From the NCBI RefSeq assembly GCF_900107405.1, contig NZ_FNPV01000002.1:186001-250000 (forward strand): 64,000 nucleotides of DNA, in the 5' to 3' direction. The stretch comes from Tindallia californiensis. GTDB taxonomy: Bacteria; Bacillota; Clostridia; Peptostreptococcales; Tindalliaceae. Below, piece by piece: positions 44,753 through 54,043 of this stretch. The translations under genes were made by a program, and so were the position numbers. How positions within the stretch are numbered: position 1 is the stretch's first letter; every line of letters begins with the position of its first letter. Under the pieces are notes generated by a model. It saw only the letters and a list, made by a program, of their open reading frames with translations, was not told the origin of the DNA and made no database searches.

Positions 44753-46945
44753 TTACGATTGATTTCTGTCAAGATCCAGCGTATCCCACATTGGTCGAAT
44801 CCATCGCTTAAAGATAGCTACCAACATCATTAATCCCAGTAAATAGGCAGCAAAAAATGGAACAGAAGCAATCAGTGAATAAATAGTTCTGATAACAGAT
44901 ACATAGACCGGAGTCCGCAAATGACTAAATGTGTTGACTATTGAAGTCTGCCCTATTACAGCCGCCATTCCTGTAAGAAATAATAAGGATTTAAATCTTA
45001 ATGATGCAATGTATCCGCCAAGCATTAGAGCTGGAAAGGCTACCGTAAACTCCTTTGTTCTTGGACGCACCAATAGCTTTTCTTCCAAGAAGTTTCGAAT
45101 AATCATTTCTAATTCTAGTGGTTGAAGATTCCCTTCGTGCCCTGTTCGAGCAAGGTAAACATACCCTGTGATCATCACCAAACCGAGTACGGCCACATAA
45201 ATGATTTTTATATTTTCCATTAATAAGCTTCTGATTTCATAAAGCCTTATCTGAGGACTATATACCTCTTCCTCTTTTCGTTTATATCCGAAGAAATACA
45301 TAAACTGCAAAGCAAAAACGCCAATAGGAATTAATTGTGCTATTTTAACCCCGCGAAAAATATCCATCTCCAATAAATAGCGGACATCAGAAAGGACAGC
45401 CGCAACGATAATAGCACCAATAGCAGAAATGGCCGTTACTTTCAATAATATTAAAATACCAATTGAAAACGCCTGTAAAGCCTTCTGCTTTTTCTCCATT
45501 AGAGATATCTTCCACAAATCTTCACAGAAATAATGCATCCCTAAAGATGGAAAAATGACGGCGCCTGCCAATGCAATTAATTTTTCGCCCCAGGTTGGTC
45601 TCAGCATCCATAACCCAAATAATGCAGAAATCACTAGCACTAATAAGATCCCCCACAACATATTCGGTAACGGCAATAGTTTTTTCATCACTAAAACCAT
45701 GCCTGCTGCTACACCAACCACCATCAAAAGAATCCATATCAACCCTGCCTGATGCTCGCTAAAGGTAGATGCTTCTCCGAGACTCATTCCATGTCTCGAA
45801 ATTCTTTCCTCAAACCTTTCAAAGGTTTTTTCATATTCTGCTGCGTCTGTAATATAAACATTTGGATTTTCCATAAATGGCTTAAAGTAAATAACACGAA
45901 TATTTCTCTCCGTTACAGCTCGATAAAGAGTATTTTCAATTTCTTCGGCTCCTTCGTAATGATAAAACTGGTATCTTTGCTGAACAAAAGGCCATATATT
46001 AAAAACCCTAACGGAATGATGCTTCATTCCGTTCGCTAACTCATCAAAACCGTCTAGCTCTAAATGTTCTCGCTGAAAAGATGTTTCTATCATCCCAAGG
46101 TTTATGCCATTTTCAATCAAGTGGCTCTCGAGTTTCGAAATAGATCCATCAACATACCCCGGTATCTGTCTGCCCGAAAAAAACATTACCGAAGGTTCAA
46201 TATCATAAAAAGCCATGTCTTCTATTAATGCGTCTATATATTTTTCGCCGGTCCAGTCTTTGTATCCGTGAGGTCTGGGCATTATTTCAAGTCCTGCATT
46301 TTTGATGACCTCTACCTTGTCCGGATTAAAACCTAGGCTTAGTCTGTTTAGTTGTGAAGAATGTACTCGTTGTTCCCACATATAACTTCTTCCATCTGTA
46401 TCCTCTAACTGTTGTGGTTCCGTAAAAACAGCGTCATTAATGGATCCATGAATAACAACCGCGTAAGTCTCTCCTTCTTCAAGCAAGGTGAACCTTTCTT
46501 CCTTGTATCGACTAATCAACCCATTGGAGATTTTATCGTACAAGTCTTTTTCTTCTGTCATAACAACGACATCATAATCATCAATGCCTGTTTCACTATG
46601 ATAGTGTACTAAGGATTCCGGTGCAAAGCGCTCCCAATTCCACTCTCTCAGAATATCTCTCCCTACTTCGACACTTAAAGGCTCTAGTTCCTGACGCAAA
46701 AGCCCCAGGCTATCTTCTTCCAAAACAACATGAGTGGCACCTAACTCCTTAAATTTACTTAACCACCACTCAAAGCTATACTCAGACTGCTCTGCTAATT
46801 CTTTTATTTCGTAATAGTCTATATATATCTCTATCTGCTTATGCTCAGACTCTATGTTCATGCGTTGATTAATCACCATAATGCCACTTACCATAGAAAT
46901 GACTAGTAACAGGATTAACATTTTGTCAAAAGAAAAATTTTTCAT
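44753..46945 (-). CDS. DUF5693 family polytopic membrane protein
   Basis: A 730-residue protein with an N-terminal membrane helix (about 9-25), a large extracellular part to about residue 400 (including YKDWTGEKYIDALIEDMAFYDIEP), and eight to nine transmembrane segments in the C-terminal half. It belongs to a family with no assigned function that almost always neighbours CsaB in Clostridia. The association suggests a part in exporting or building the pyruvylated secondary wall polymer; this is inference. Its C-terminus ends 14 bases before the csaB start. Confidence 0.85.
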   Translation of the reverse strand: MKNFSFDKMLILLLVISMVSGIMVINQRMNIESEHKQIEIYIDYYEIKELAEQSEYSFEWWLSKFKELGATHVVLEEDSLGLLRQELEPLSVEVGRDILREWNWERFAPESLVHYHSETGIDDYDVVVMTEEKDLYDKISNGLISRYKEERFTLLEEGETYAVVIHGSINDAVFTEPQQLEDTDGRSYMWEQRVHSSQLNRLSLGFNPDKVEVIKNAGLEIMPRPHGYKDWTGEKYIDALIEDMAFYDIEPSVMFFSGRQIPGYVDGSISKLESHLIENGINLGMIETSFQREHLELDGFDELANGMKHHSVRVFNIWPFVQQRYQFYHYEGAEEIENTLYRAVTERNIRVIYFKPFMENPNVYITDAAEYEKTFERFEERISRHGMSLGEASTFSEHQAGLIWILLMVVGVAAGMVLVMKKLLPLPNMLWGILLVLVISALFGLWMLRPTWGEKLIALAGAVIFPSLGMHYFCEDLWKISLMEKKQKALQAFSIGILILLKVTAISAIGAIIVAAVLSDVRYLLEMDIFRGVKIAQLIPIGVFALQFMYFFGYKRKEEEVYSPQIRLYEIRSLLMENIKIIYVAVLGLVMITGYVYLARTGHEGNLQPLELEMIIRNFLEEKLLVRPRTKEFTVAFPALMLGGYIASLRFKSLLFLTGMAAVIGQTSIVNTFSHLRTPVYVSVIRTIYSLIASVPFFAAYLLGLMMLVAIFKRWIRPMWDTLDLDRNQS

Positions 46946-46977
46946 CTCATTAGTCCTTTCATGTCAATAATAGGCTC

Positions 46978-47024
46978 AAAAGCAGGCAGGAGGTGTATGA
47001 GTGTCTACACTCCTGCCTGCTTTT
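46978..47024 (-). terminator. Terminator behind mazF
   Basis: A very long stem: AAAAGCAGGCAGGA pairs with TCCTGCCTGCTTTT, extended by GTGTA/TACAC with a one-base bulge. It lies between mazF and the DUF5693 gene and has a T4 end inside the stem. Confidence 0.78.
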
Positions 47025-47069
47025 ATTATAATAGGTTGCTAACATAACTGTTTTTTCTATGTATTGATT

Positions 47070-47417
47070 CTAAAAATCCATAAGTCCTAAACTAATCATT
47101 AACACTTGATTAACTTCATCCATCGATTCATCATCCATTCTTCCTAATCGTTGCTGAAGTCGTTTTTTGTCTATGGTTCTTATTTGTTCCAGTAAAATTA
47201 CCGAATCTTTAACCAGCCCATAATCAGGAGCTTTTACTTCAATATGGGTTGGAAGTTTCGCCTTATTGATCTGCGTTGTTATTGCTGCAACAATAACCGT
47301 CGGACTGTATCGATTCCCAATATTGTTCTGTACAATCAAAACCGGTCGGATCCCTCCCTGCTCTGACCCGACCGCAGGACTTAAATCAGCATAGTATATT
47401 TCTCCTCGTTTTACCAT
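47070..47417 (-). CDS. mazF: Endoribonuclease toxin MazF/EndoA (PemK family)
   Basis: Sequence-specific mRNA interferase. The 115 residues from the ATG at 47417 show [31 protein letters not shown] with the catalytic/substrate-binding RPVLIVQN stretch, [10 protein letters not shown], and a [23 protein letters not shown]-terminus. It overlaps the antitoxin gene by 7 bases; the start has GAGGTG close upstream. Position behind alr equals that of the Bacillus ndoA/endoA locus. Confidence 0.95.
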   Translation of the reverse strand: MVKRGEIYYADLSPAVGSEQGGIRPVLIVQNNIGNRYSPTVIVAAITTQINKAKLPTHIEVKAPDYGLVKDSVILLEQIRTIDKKRLQQRLGRMDDESMDEVNQVLMISLGLMDF

Positions 47418-47701
47418 GGCACCTCTTTCCATTCCGGCATTTCGTCTTCATAATTCTCTAACAACGCATACTCTATACAAAGACCGATTTCTGCCAAAGC
47501 CAAGTTGATAGTTCCCATTTCTTCGTATCCATTCTTCATTTCTTCATGCATGAGTGTTTTACTTTTTTCACACATAAAAAAATGAATCGCTTCCTTGACA
47601 ATTTGATTTCTACTCTTATGTTCGCGCTTCCTGAAGTGGTCTAATTCGCGTATTAAGTTTTCTGGTAAACTAATGGTTAGCAACTGTTCCGGCTTCTTCA
47701 T
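47411..47701 (-). CDS. Ribbon-helix-helix antitoxin EndoAI/MazE-like
   Basis: Antitoxin for the MazF toxin behind it. The 96 residues begin with an MetJ/Arc-like RHH fold ([36 protein letters not shown]). The C-terminal half, which binds toxin in homologs, is acidic ([17 protein letters not shown]). GGAGGTG precedes the ATG. It is encoded before the toxin, as in Bacillus, with a perfect promoter inside the alr end. Confidence 0.92.
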   Translation of the reverse strand: MKKPEQLLTISLPENLIRELDHFRKREHKSRNQIVKEAIHFFMCEKSKTLMHEEMKNGYEEMGTINLALAEIGLCIEYALLENYEDEMPEWKEVPW

Positions 47702-47739
47702 ATTGCACCTCCGGACCGAAAAGTAATTTGTTACCGCAT

Positions 47740-47769
47740 ATTATAACCGATTGGATCAGAATATGTCAA
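47740..47769 (-). promoter_or_regulatory. Consensus promoter of mazE-mazF
   Basis: TTGACA and TATAAT with an 18-base spacer on the minus strand, the best promoter match seen in this window. The -35 overlaps the last codons of alr, so the toxin-antitoxin pair can be expressed separately from alr. Confidence 0.9.
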
Positions 47770-48946
47770 CGCAGCTTTCAAGAAGATCATCATGATATTC
47801 TATTATTGTGTCATTTAAGATATATACTCTCGGCACCCGCCTTCCAACCATGCATACAATTTCATAATTAATGGTGCCAAGGCTACGAGCTACTTCATCA
47901 ACGGTTTTCCCCTGTTCTTCCTCCAGGGCATAAAGGATCACTTCATCGCCTCGGTTTACTTCTATCCCTGTTACATCAACCATGCATTGATCCATGCATA
48001 TTCGTCCTATTACCGGACATTCAGATCCCCTAATGGTTACGGTTGCGTTTTCACCAAGCATTCTGGTAAATCCATCCGCATAACCGATCGGCAGTGTCGC
48101 AACAGTCATTTTTTGTGAAGCCCTAAAAGTAAGTCCATAGCTGACACCTGTTCCAGCTTCAATCTCTTTCACATGAGCTACTTTTGTTTTTAGCGCCATG
48201 ACTCTTTTAAGTTTAATATTCTGATGATCTACTTCCTCTGAAGGATAAAGCCCATACATCATGATCCCTACCCTTACCATATCGAGATGAGTTTCAGGCA
48301 TATCCATTGTTGCGGCACTGTTGGCAATATGTTTTATAGGAATATGACCACCTTCAGCCTCTAGTTGCTGACAAAATTGATGATACCGCTCCATTTGTAT
48401 CAATGTTTCTTTTTTGTTTGATTCGTCTGCCGCTGCAAAGTGGGTATAGAGTCCTTCTATTTTTACATTTTCAAGCTTTCCTATTTCTAAAATTGCTTTA
48501 ACCGATTCTTCATTAGGCTGAAACCCAAGCCTGGACATTCCCGTATCCAGTTTTATGTGTACAACAGCTGTTCTGTTCATTACTTGTGACCGTTTTGATA
48601 AATATATGGCCTGTTCAAATGTATAAATGGTTAGGATGATTTCTTTTTCTATGGCATCATCAACACTGTCATCCGGGGTATATCCTAGTACCATCAGGTT
48701 TTTCTTATACCCTGCATTGCGCAATTCCATCGCTTCTGTTAACGTTGCCACAGCCATTCTTTCAATACCCATATCCTCTAGATGCCTGGAAATCTGAACA
48801 GCTCCATGACCATATCCATTGGCTTTGATCACAGCACATATTTGCGTGCTGTCCGGTATGTTCCTTCTAACTTCATTCATATTATGGGTTAAATGATCCA
48901 GGTTAATTTCTGCCCATACAGGTCTAAGCAAACTATCTTTTTTCAT
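47756..48946 (-). CDS. alr: Alanine racemase
   Basis: PLP-dependent enzyme making D-alanine for peptidoglycan. The PLP lysine is K41 in CAVIKANGYGHGAVQ; the catalytic tyrosine is in GVSYGLTFRA. Also TALALETIDL-like equivalents LDTGMSRLGF and GVMMYGLYPSEE are visible as RVGIMMYGLYP. The ATG at 48946 (AGGAG 10 bases upstream) overlaps the acpS end by 14 bases; the longer frame to 48991 is not preferred. Length 396 residues is normal. Confidence 0.96.
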   Translation of the reverse strand: MKKDSLLRPVWAEINLDHLTHNMNEVRRNIPDSTQICAVIKANGYGHGAVQISRHLEDMGIERMAVATLTEAMELRNAGYKKNLMVLGYTPDDSVDDAIEKEIILTIYTFEQAIYLSKRSQVMNRTAVVHIKLDTGMSRLGFQPNEESVKAILEIGKLENVKIEGLYTHFAAADESNKKETLIQMERYHQFCQQLEAEGGHIPIKHIANSAATMDMPETHLDMVRVGIMMYGLYPSEEVDHQNIKLKRVMALKTKVAHVKEIEAGTGVSYGLTFRASQKMTVATLPIGYADGFTRMLGENATVTIRGSECPVIGRICMDQCMVDVTGIEVNRGDEVILYALEEEQGKTVDEVARSLGTINYEIVCMVGRRVPRVYILNDTIIEYHDDLLESCVDIF

Positions 48947-49343
48947 CGAGTGATACTCCTTCCTTAAAAGAGTTGTTTTCCCCAATTGCATAAGCCATTG
49001 CTAGCTCCTTAGTGTGTGTAATACTAATATGGATATGCTTAATTCCTTTCTCTTTAGCAACAGACAAAGCATTGTTTTTTAGGGTAATAGATGGAACGCC
49101 TTCCATGTTTTTCAACACCACAATATCATGCCATCCCACTTTACCTATACCAGTTCCCAAAACTTTGGACGCCGCCTCTTTTGCTGCAAAAATTCCTGCT
49201 ACAGTCTCTGCTTTACCTCCACGTTCCCGATATTGCTTTTTTTCTTCAGCTGTCAGTATTTTATCCAAAAATCCAGTATGTTTTTCCACAGCTTTTTTTA
49301 TGCGACAAATTTCAATAAGATCGATACCTGTAGAAACAATCAT
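48933..49343 (-). CDS. acpS: Holo-[acyl-carrier-protein] synthase
   Basis: Transfers 4'-phosphopantetheine from CoA to acyl carrier protein. The 136 residues show the magnesium ligands D8 in MIVSTGIDLIEI and E in FAAKEAASKVLGTGIG, and the SITHTKELAMAYAIGE ending. Its 3' end overlaps alr, as in many Firmicutes (acpS-alr-mazE-mazF order). A clear ATG at 49343. Confidence 0.97.
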   Translation of the reverse strand: MIVSTGIDLIEICRIKKAVEKHTGFLDKILTAEEKKQYRERGGKAETVAGIFAAKEAASKVLGTGIGKVGWHDIVVLKNMEGVPSITLKNNALSVAKEKGIKHIHISITHTKELAMAYAIGENNSFKEGVSLDEKR

Positions 49344-49378
49344 ATAAATCTCTCGCTTTCCAGTAAATCATAACTATC

Positions 49379-50005
49379 TTACAATTTACCATCCGTATAC
49401 TGTATCTGATTATCCAGTTTTTCCATTTGTTCAGGACCAAGTAAAGAATGTAGAAATTGATAGTATAATTGTATTCTTTCTTCTGCTTTTTCCTTGTTCT
49501 CTCTCAGCAAATTAAGTTTGTTGCGAACCTGTTCAATTTCTACTTCTACCTTTTGATGCGCCTCATTTTCTTTGACCAAATGAAGTGCTGCCTTCTCAAC
49601 CGTTGCACTAAGCAGTTCCATATTTGCATTTTGAATCTCCACCGGCATTCTCTCTCTTTTTTCATAGGCATTCTCAAGGTGCTGATTTGTTTTCTGCAGC
49701 TCTTCTTTCGTTTTATTCATCTTATCAATCAAATGATATTGATCATTTTCATTGAGGTGATGAGACATTTCTAAGATGTTTTTAGTAATTTCTGTTTTCT
49801 TTTTTTTGAATTTATTTATTTCTGCTTCATTCATTTTTTCTTCTTTTATCAACTGTTCCAGTTTTTTTGATAATGCGCCTATCTTACGATCTTTGATGTG
49901 AACTGACATACTTTTCCATAAAGGATCTTTTATCAGCAAAGGAACCTTGTTCCTTTTCACCAACTCTTCATTAAGCTCAATATCTGGTCTGTTCTTAAAA
50001 ATCAT
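49379..50005 (-). CDS. Conserved hypothetical coiled-coil protein
   Basis: I do not recognise a family. The 208 residues are very hydrophilic, rich in K, E and L, with no signal or membrane segment, and predicted long coiled coil through almost the entire length after residue 40. It lies between the Mrp operon and acpS on the same strand, so it may be co-transcribed with either. Its codon usage looks like its neighbours. Function unknown; possibly cytoplasmic scaffolding. Confidence 0.75.
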   Translation of the reverse strand: MIFKNRPDIELNEELVKRNKVPLLIKDPLWKSMSVHIKDRKIGALSKKLEQLIKEEKMNEAEINKFKKKKTEITKNILEMSHHLNENDQYHLIDKMNKTKEELQKTNQHLENAYEKRERMPVEIQNANMELLSATVEKAALHLVKENEAHQKVEVEIEQVRNKLNLLRENKEKAEERIQLYYQFLHSLLGPEQMEKLDNQIQYTDGKL

Positions 50006-50038
50006 TTCATCACCCTATCCCATAGTGTTGTTGCCACA

Positions 50039-51877
50039 CTAAACAAAAACCCGGGAAATCACCAGCATCGCTAAAATAACAGACAATAAAATCGCATAAA
50101 TTAATGTGTCACCAAATATAATTGGCTTTTCATATCTTTGGACACAGAAGTCCGGAAATTTTTCACACACCGTATGGACAGGTGAATAAATATATCTTTC
50201 GGCATTCGCCCAGCTAGGCAGTTTAAGATGGAATAAATGAAATTTCATTCCTATAAGAAACATCCCCAGTCCAAGGGCATATACGATAATCATACCACTA
50301 AGATCTTTCCAGTTCCAGAAATTCATATCGATCAAATAATTAGATATAAATTCAGGATCATAGGAAAATGCCATTGCTGCAGGTATTAAGGCTGTATCCA
50401 TCAGCCAGTTGGGAGCTACTCCAAAGAAAATAATAAAAGCAGCTAAAATTCCCATTGGGATATTCATGGTTTTAGGGTCTTCGATTGTTAAGGTTTCATT
50501 GTCTTTGTTCTTTCTTAGAAAAATAAAGTAGAAAAACTTTATAAATGAACATACGGTTCCAGCGCTTACCACCGTAAAAATCCATTCAGCATATTCAAAG
50601 GAGGGATGCCCATAGAGAAACGCCTCTTCAATCGCATGGTGCAACACCGTCTTGCTAGCATAACCATTAAACAGAGGCATCCCTGTAATACCAAGAGCCG
50701 CTATTAAACAAAGAGCAGCCGTTATGGGCATCTTTCTCCATAAGCTTCCCATTTTATACATGTTCGTTTCTCCGGTCTGATAGTAGACCACCCCTGCTAC
50801 CATAAACAGCAATACCTTAAATAAAGAATGGTTCAACATATGGTACATACTTCCTACAAATCCCATTGGTCCAATGTAACCAAGATACGCTGCAACACCT
50901 GCTCCCATAATGATATAACCCATTTGTGAAACACTATGATAAGCAAGCATTTTTTTTGTGCTTGCCTGTTGAAGTGCCATAAAAACACCGACTACCATCG
51001 TTAAAATACCAAGCCATATCACTACAAAGCCTATATTTTCTGATACTTCCCATAGCTTTGGATAAAATTGAAGGCCCTGCGTTGCATCAACAGAAAAAGT
51101 TACAGACAACACTTTTAAGATTCCATAGGCTCCTACTTTAATCAAAACGCCTGACGATAGTGCTATTACCGCAATAGGTGCTCCATCATAGACTTTAGGC
51201 ATCCAAAAGTGAAAGGGTGCCATTCCTGCTTTTATTCCAAAACCCACAATTAAGAAAAATGCTATCATGTATTTGATGTACCCCAGTTCGCTGAACCGAA
51301 CAGCTAGCGTTGTCCATTCGAAAGTTGCCGTGTAAGCCGACAGCATCAAAATACCACTAAGAATCATCAGTCCACCAATAATACCCATATAAATATATAC
51401 AAACCCAGCTTCTAGTTGTTCATCTCCTCGATGATATACCATTAACGCATAGGAAGCAAAGGTCATGATTTCAAAAAAGAGGAAGAAACTCAATAAATCC
51501 CCTGCTAAAAGCGTTCCTATCGTCGCAATATAGGTTACGGTGTAGAATATATAATTAATGTCTTCGCGGCTAAAGTAACCAATTACTAACCATAGCATCC
51601 CTGCCAATATCAGCAAAGGAAAGTTCAACAGATCTATTTTGAAAAATATACCTGTTTCGAAAACACCGGTAATATTATAAATAATGGGTTCTCTTAATAC
51701 TTCCGGAAATGTCAGAAGAAATAATATGGTGGTTATTAAAATATATGCTTTTACTAAAGCTCTTCTCAGTCGTCTTTCTTTCGAGCCTACCAACGGGATA
51801 ACAACGACTTCCATGGCAACAAAAGCAACAAATAATAACGGTAAGCCTATTTGAATAATGATACGTGCCAGATTCAC
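50039..51877 (-). CDS. NuoL/MrpD-like proton-conducting antiporter subunit, second extra copy
   Basis: A 612-residue, about 14-TM subunit of the NuoL/M/N family with LSFFLFFEIMTFASYALMVYHRGDE, FLIVGFGIKAGMAPFHFWMPKVYDGAPIAV, MLAYHSVSQMGYIIMG and LNHSLFKVLLFMVAGVVYYQTGE. The usual glutamate in FFEIMTF and lysine in GIKAGMAPFH of the ion channel are present. It is strongly similar to the 689-residue subunit next to it, so the pair is a tandem duplication. A GTG at 51877 is the start. Role: one of three antiporter-like channels of the Mrp complex. Confidence 0.85.
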   Translation of the reverse strand: MNLARIIIQIGLPLLFVAFVAMEVVVIPLVGSKERRLRRALVKAYILITTILFLLTFPEVLREPIIYNITGVFETGIFFKIDLLNFPLLILAGMLWLVIGYFSREDINYIFYTVTYIATIGTLLAGDLLSFFLFFEIMTFASYALMVYHRGDEQLEAGFVYIYMGIIGGLMILSGILMLSAYTATFEWTTLAVRFSELGYIKYMIAFFLIVGFGIKAGMAPFHFWMPKVYDGAPIAVIALSSGVLIKVGAYGILKVLSVTFSVDATQGLQFYPKLWEVSENIGFVVIWLGILTMVVGVFMALQQASTKKMLAYHSVSQMGYIIMGAGVAAYLGYIGPMGFVGSMYHMLNHSLFKVLLFMVAGVVYYQTGETNMYKMGSLWRKMPITAALCLIAALGITGMPLFNGYASKTVLHHAIEEAFLYGHPSFEYAEWIFTVVSAGTVCSFIKFFYFIFLRKNKDNETLTIEDPKTMNIPMGILAAFIIFFGVAPNWLMDTALIPAAMAFSYDPEFISNYLIDMNFWNWKDLSGMIIVYALGLGMFLIGMKFHLFHLKLPSWANAERYIYSPVHTVCEKFPDFCVQRYEKPIIFGDTLIYAILLSVILAMLVISRVFV

Positions 51878-51905
51878 AGGATTGACCCCTTTCTTATTAA
51901 GTGAA

Positions 51906-53975
51906 TTAGCGAATAAACACTGTTAGAAAAAACAGTGTTGCGACGAGGATCATTGCATATATATATACATCCGCATTATTTGTCCTCACTTCATATTGAT
52001 CTGTTATCTTTCGAGAGAAAGTCATTACTATTCTTGCAACCGGTTTATACATAACAAATTCAAAATCCATCCATTTGGGCATGTGAAGGTGAAAAAGATC
52101 GAATTTTTTCCCTGCAAAGAAAATCCCAAAACCAAGGAAATAAACCGGAATCATTCCCATGACATCTTTCGCATTAAAAAAGTTCATACCCACCAGATAA
52201 CTTTCGATAAAATTCGGATCATAAGTAAATGTTTTTGCCGCCGGAATAATAAAGTGATCCATTAGATAGTTCGGTGCCAATCCAATCCCTATAATTAGTA
52301 ACGCAATGCCTCCCATTGCCATTTGCATCATGCCATTACCGCTTTTCGAAAGGTTCTGATGCTTTTCAGGACATTTTCCTAGAAAAACGTAGGAAAACAT
52401 TTTTATAAAGGAACATACAGTTCCCGCACTTACAATGGTAAAAATCACTTCCGCATACTTAAAAGAGTGATGCCCATACTGATAAGCTTCGTCAATGGCA
52501 TGATGAAGTACGGATTTACTGGCAAATCCATTGAAACCTGGCATCCCGGTAATTCCGAGAGCCGCCACAAGACATACGAAAGCCGAAAATGGCATTTGTC
52601 TCCACAAGCCACCCAGGTTATACATGTTTTTCTCATGGGTTTTAAGGTACACTACGCCTGCCACCATAAACAGTAATGCCTTAAACAAAGCATGATTTAC
52701 GGTATGGTAAATGCTTCCCGCAAAACCCATGGCACCAATATATCCTAAATAGGACGCTACACCAACACCCATGATAATATATCCCATTTGGCTAATACTG
52801 TGATATGCTAACATTTTTTTCATATCACCTTGTTGGAGTGCCATAAAAACACCAACAGCCATGGTGAAAATCCCAATCCAGATAACAATAGCGCCCATAT
52901 TTGTCGACAAGCTCCATAAAGGGTCATCTCTGCCTGAAACAAGGTGTCCTGCAGGCATAAAAAAACTTGTCGCAATTCTTAGCAAGCCATAGGCGCCAAT
53001 TTTGATTAACAGCCCAGAAAGCAATGCTGAGGCAGGAGTCGGTGCAACCGGATGAGCTTTTGGGAGCCAAATATGTAGTGGAAGCATTCCTGCTTTTATT
53101 CCAAAACCCACCAGAAACAAGAAGGATATCGCATATTGAAGCCATCCCGTATCACTAAGTTCCATGGCTAAAAAGACAAAATCAAGATGATTCGTATTAA
53201 ATAATAGTAACAGCATGCCTACTAAAACAGCCAGACCACCACCTACACCCATGTAAATATAGTTATTCCCTGCAAGAATCGAATCCGGTGACTGGTTATG
53301 AGCTACTAAAAGATAGGAGCTAAAGGTCATAATTTCAAAGAATAAGAACATGGTCAAAATATCGCCAGCCATAACAGTGCCTAGCACACCACTGAAGGTA
53401 ATTGCCTTAAATAAGTAAAACCGTTCTCGATGGTATTCAGTCATCATATATTCATGAGAATAAATGCTTACCATCAGCCAAAGTATTCCAGCCGTACTCA
53501 CCATGATATAACTTAACATATCGACATTAAAATGAAGACCATAACCAAATACACCTGGTATTTCATTCTGAATACCACCATCTATCACCTGGGGATACAT
53601 CGCCATAATAACCAGAAAAGTGGCAAAGGTTGAAAAGACAACAATAAGGTCTCTTAAGCGATCCGACCTTTTTCCAACATAAGCTTCCAACGGACCACCA
53701 ATAAAAGGTATCAGCATTGCCAATAAGGGCAGGTACGGAAAATGAATCGCCCTATCAATGATCGTAAAGTTGCCACTACATAGTCCAAGGTATCGACAAT
53801 ACAGCTCGCCTTCCCGATACCCATAAGTAGCAATCACAAAAAGAGCTACCAGGATTAACGAAATGCCAAACATAATAATACAGCTGACACAAAAATAATC
53901 TTTTGTAATGTTTTGATACCATTTATTAAGCGGTTTTCCCTGAGATGTGTTTTTCATATTTTCTATTTCCCCCAT
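51906..53975 (-). CDS. NuoL/MrpA-like proton-conducting antiporter subunit, first extra copy
   Basis: A 689-residue homolog of the 612-residue subunit, with an extra N-terminal portion of about 75 residues containing an additional membrane segment. Key stretches: FFEIMTFSSYLLVAHNQS, GIKAGMLPLHIWLPKAHPVAPTPASALLSG, MLAYHSISQMGYIIMG, VNHALFKALLFMVAGVVYLKT. GGAGG precedes the ATG at 53975. The AHPVAPTPASALLSG stretch matches complex-I-like NuoL/MrpA more closely than its sister does. It is not a full MrpA: MrpA C-terminal domains are encoded separately at 56626-56865 and 56324-56629. Confidence 0.86.
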   Translation of the reverse strand: MGEIENMKNTSQGKPLNKWYQNITKDYFCVSCIIMFGISLILVALFVIATYGYREGELYCRYLGLCSGNFTIIDRAIHFPYLPLLAMLIPFIGGPLEAYVGKRSDRLRDLIVVFSTFATFLVIMAMYPQVIDGGIQNEIPGVFGYGLHFNVDMLSYIMVSTAGILWLMVSIYSHEYMMTEYHRERFYLFKAITFSGVLGTVMAGDILTMFLFFEIMTFSSYLLVAHNQSPDSILAGNNYIYMGVGGGLAVLVGMLLLLFNTNHLDFVFLAMELSDTGWLQYAISFLFLVGFGIKAGMLPLHIWLPKAHPVAPTPASALLSGLLIKIGAYGLLRIATSFFMPAGHLVSGRDDPLWSLSTNMGAIVIWIGIFTMAVGVFMALQQGDMKKMLAYHSISQMGYIIMGVGVASYLGYIGAMGFAGSIYHTVNHALFKALLFMVAGVVYLKTHEKNMYNLGGLWRQMPFSAFVCLVAALGITGMPGFNGFASKSVLHHAIDEAYQYGHHSFKYAEVIFTIVSAGTVCSFIKMFSYVFLGKCPEKHQNLSKSGNGMMQMAMGGIALLIIGIGLAPNYLMDHFIIPAAKTFTYDPNFIESYLVGMNFFNAKDVMGMIPVYFLGFGIFFAGKKFDLFHLHMPKWMDFEFVMYKPVARIVMTFSRKITDQYEVRTNNADVYIYAMILVATLFFLTVFIR

Positions 53976-54043
53976 AGATACAGTCCTCCGTAACGACCAT
54001 GGCCTTTACATTTGTTCAATACTGGTCACTGTTTATAATATTA

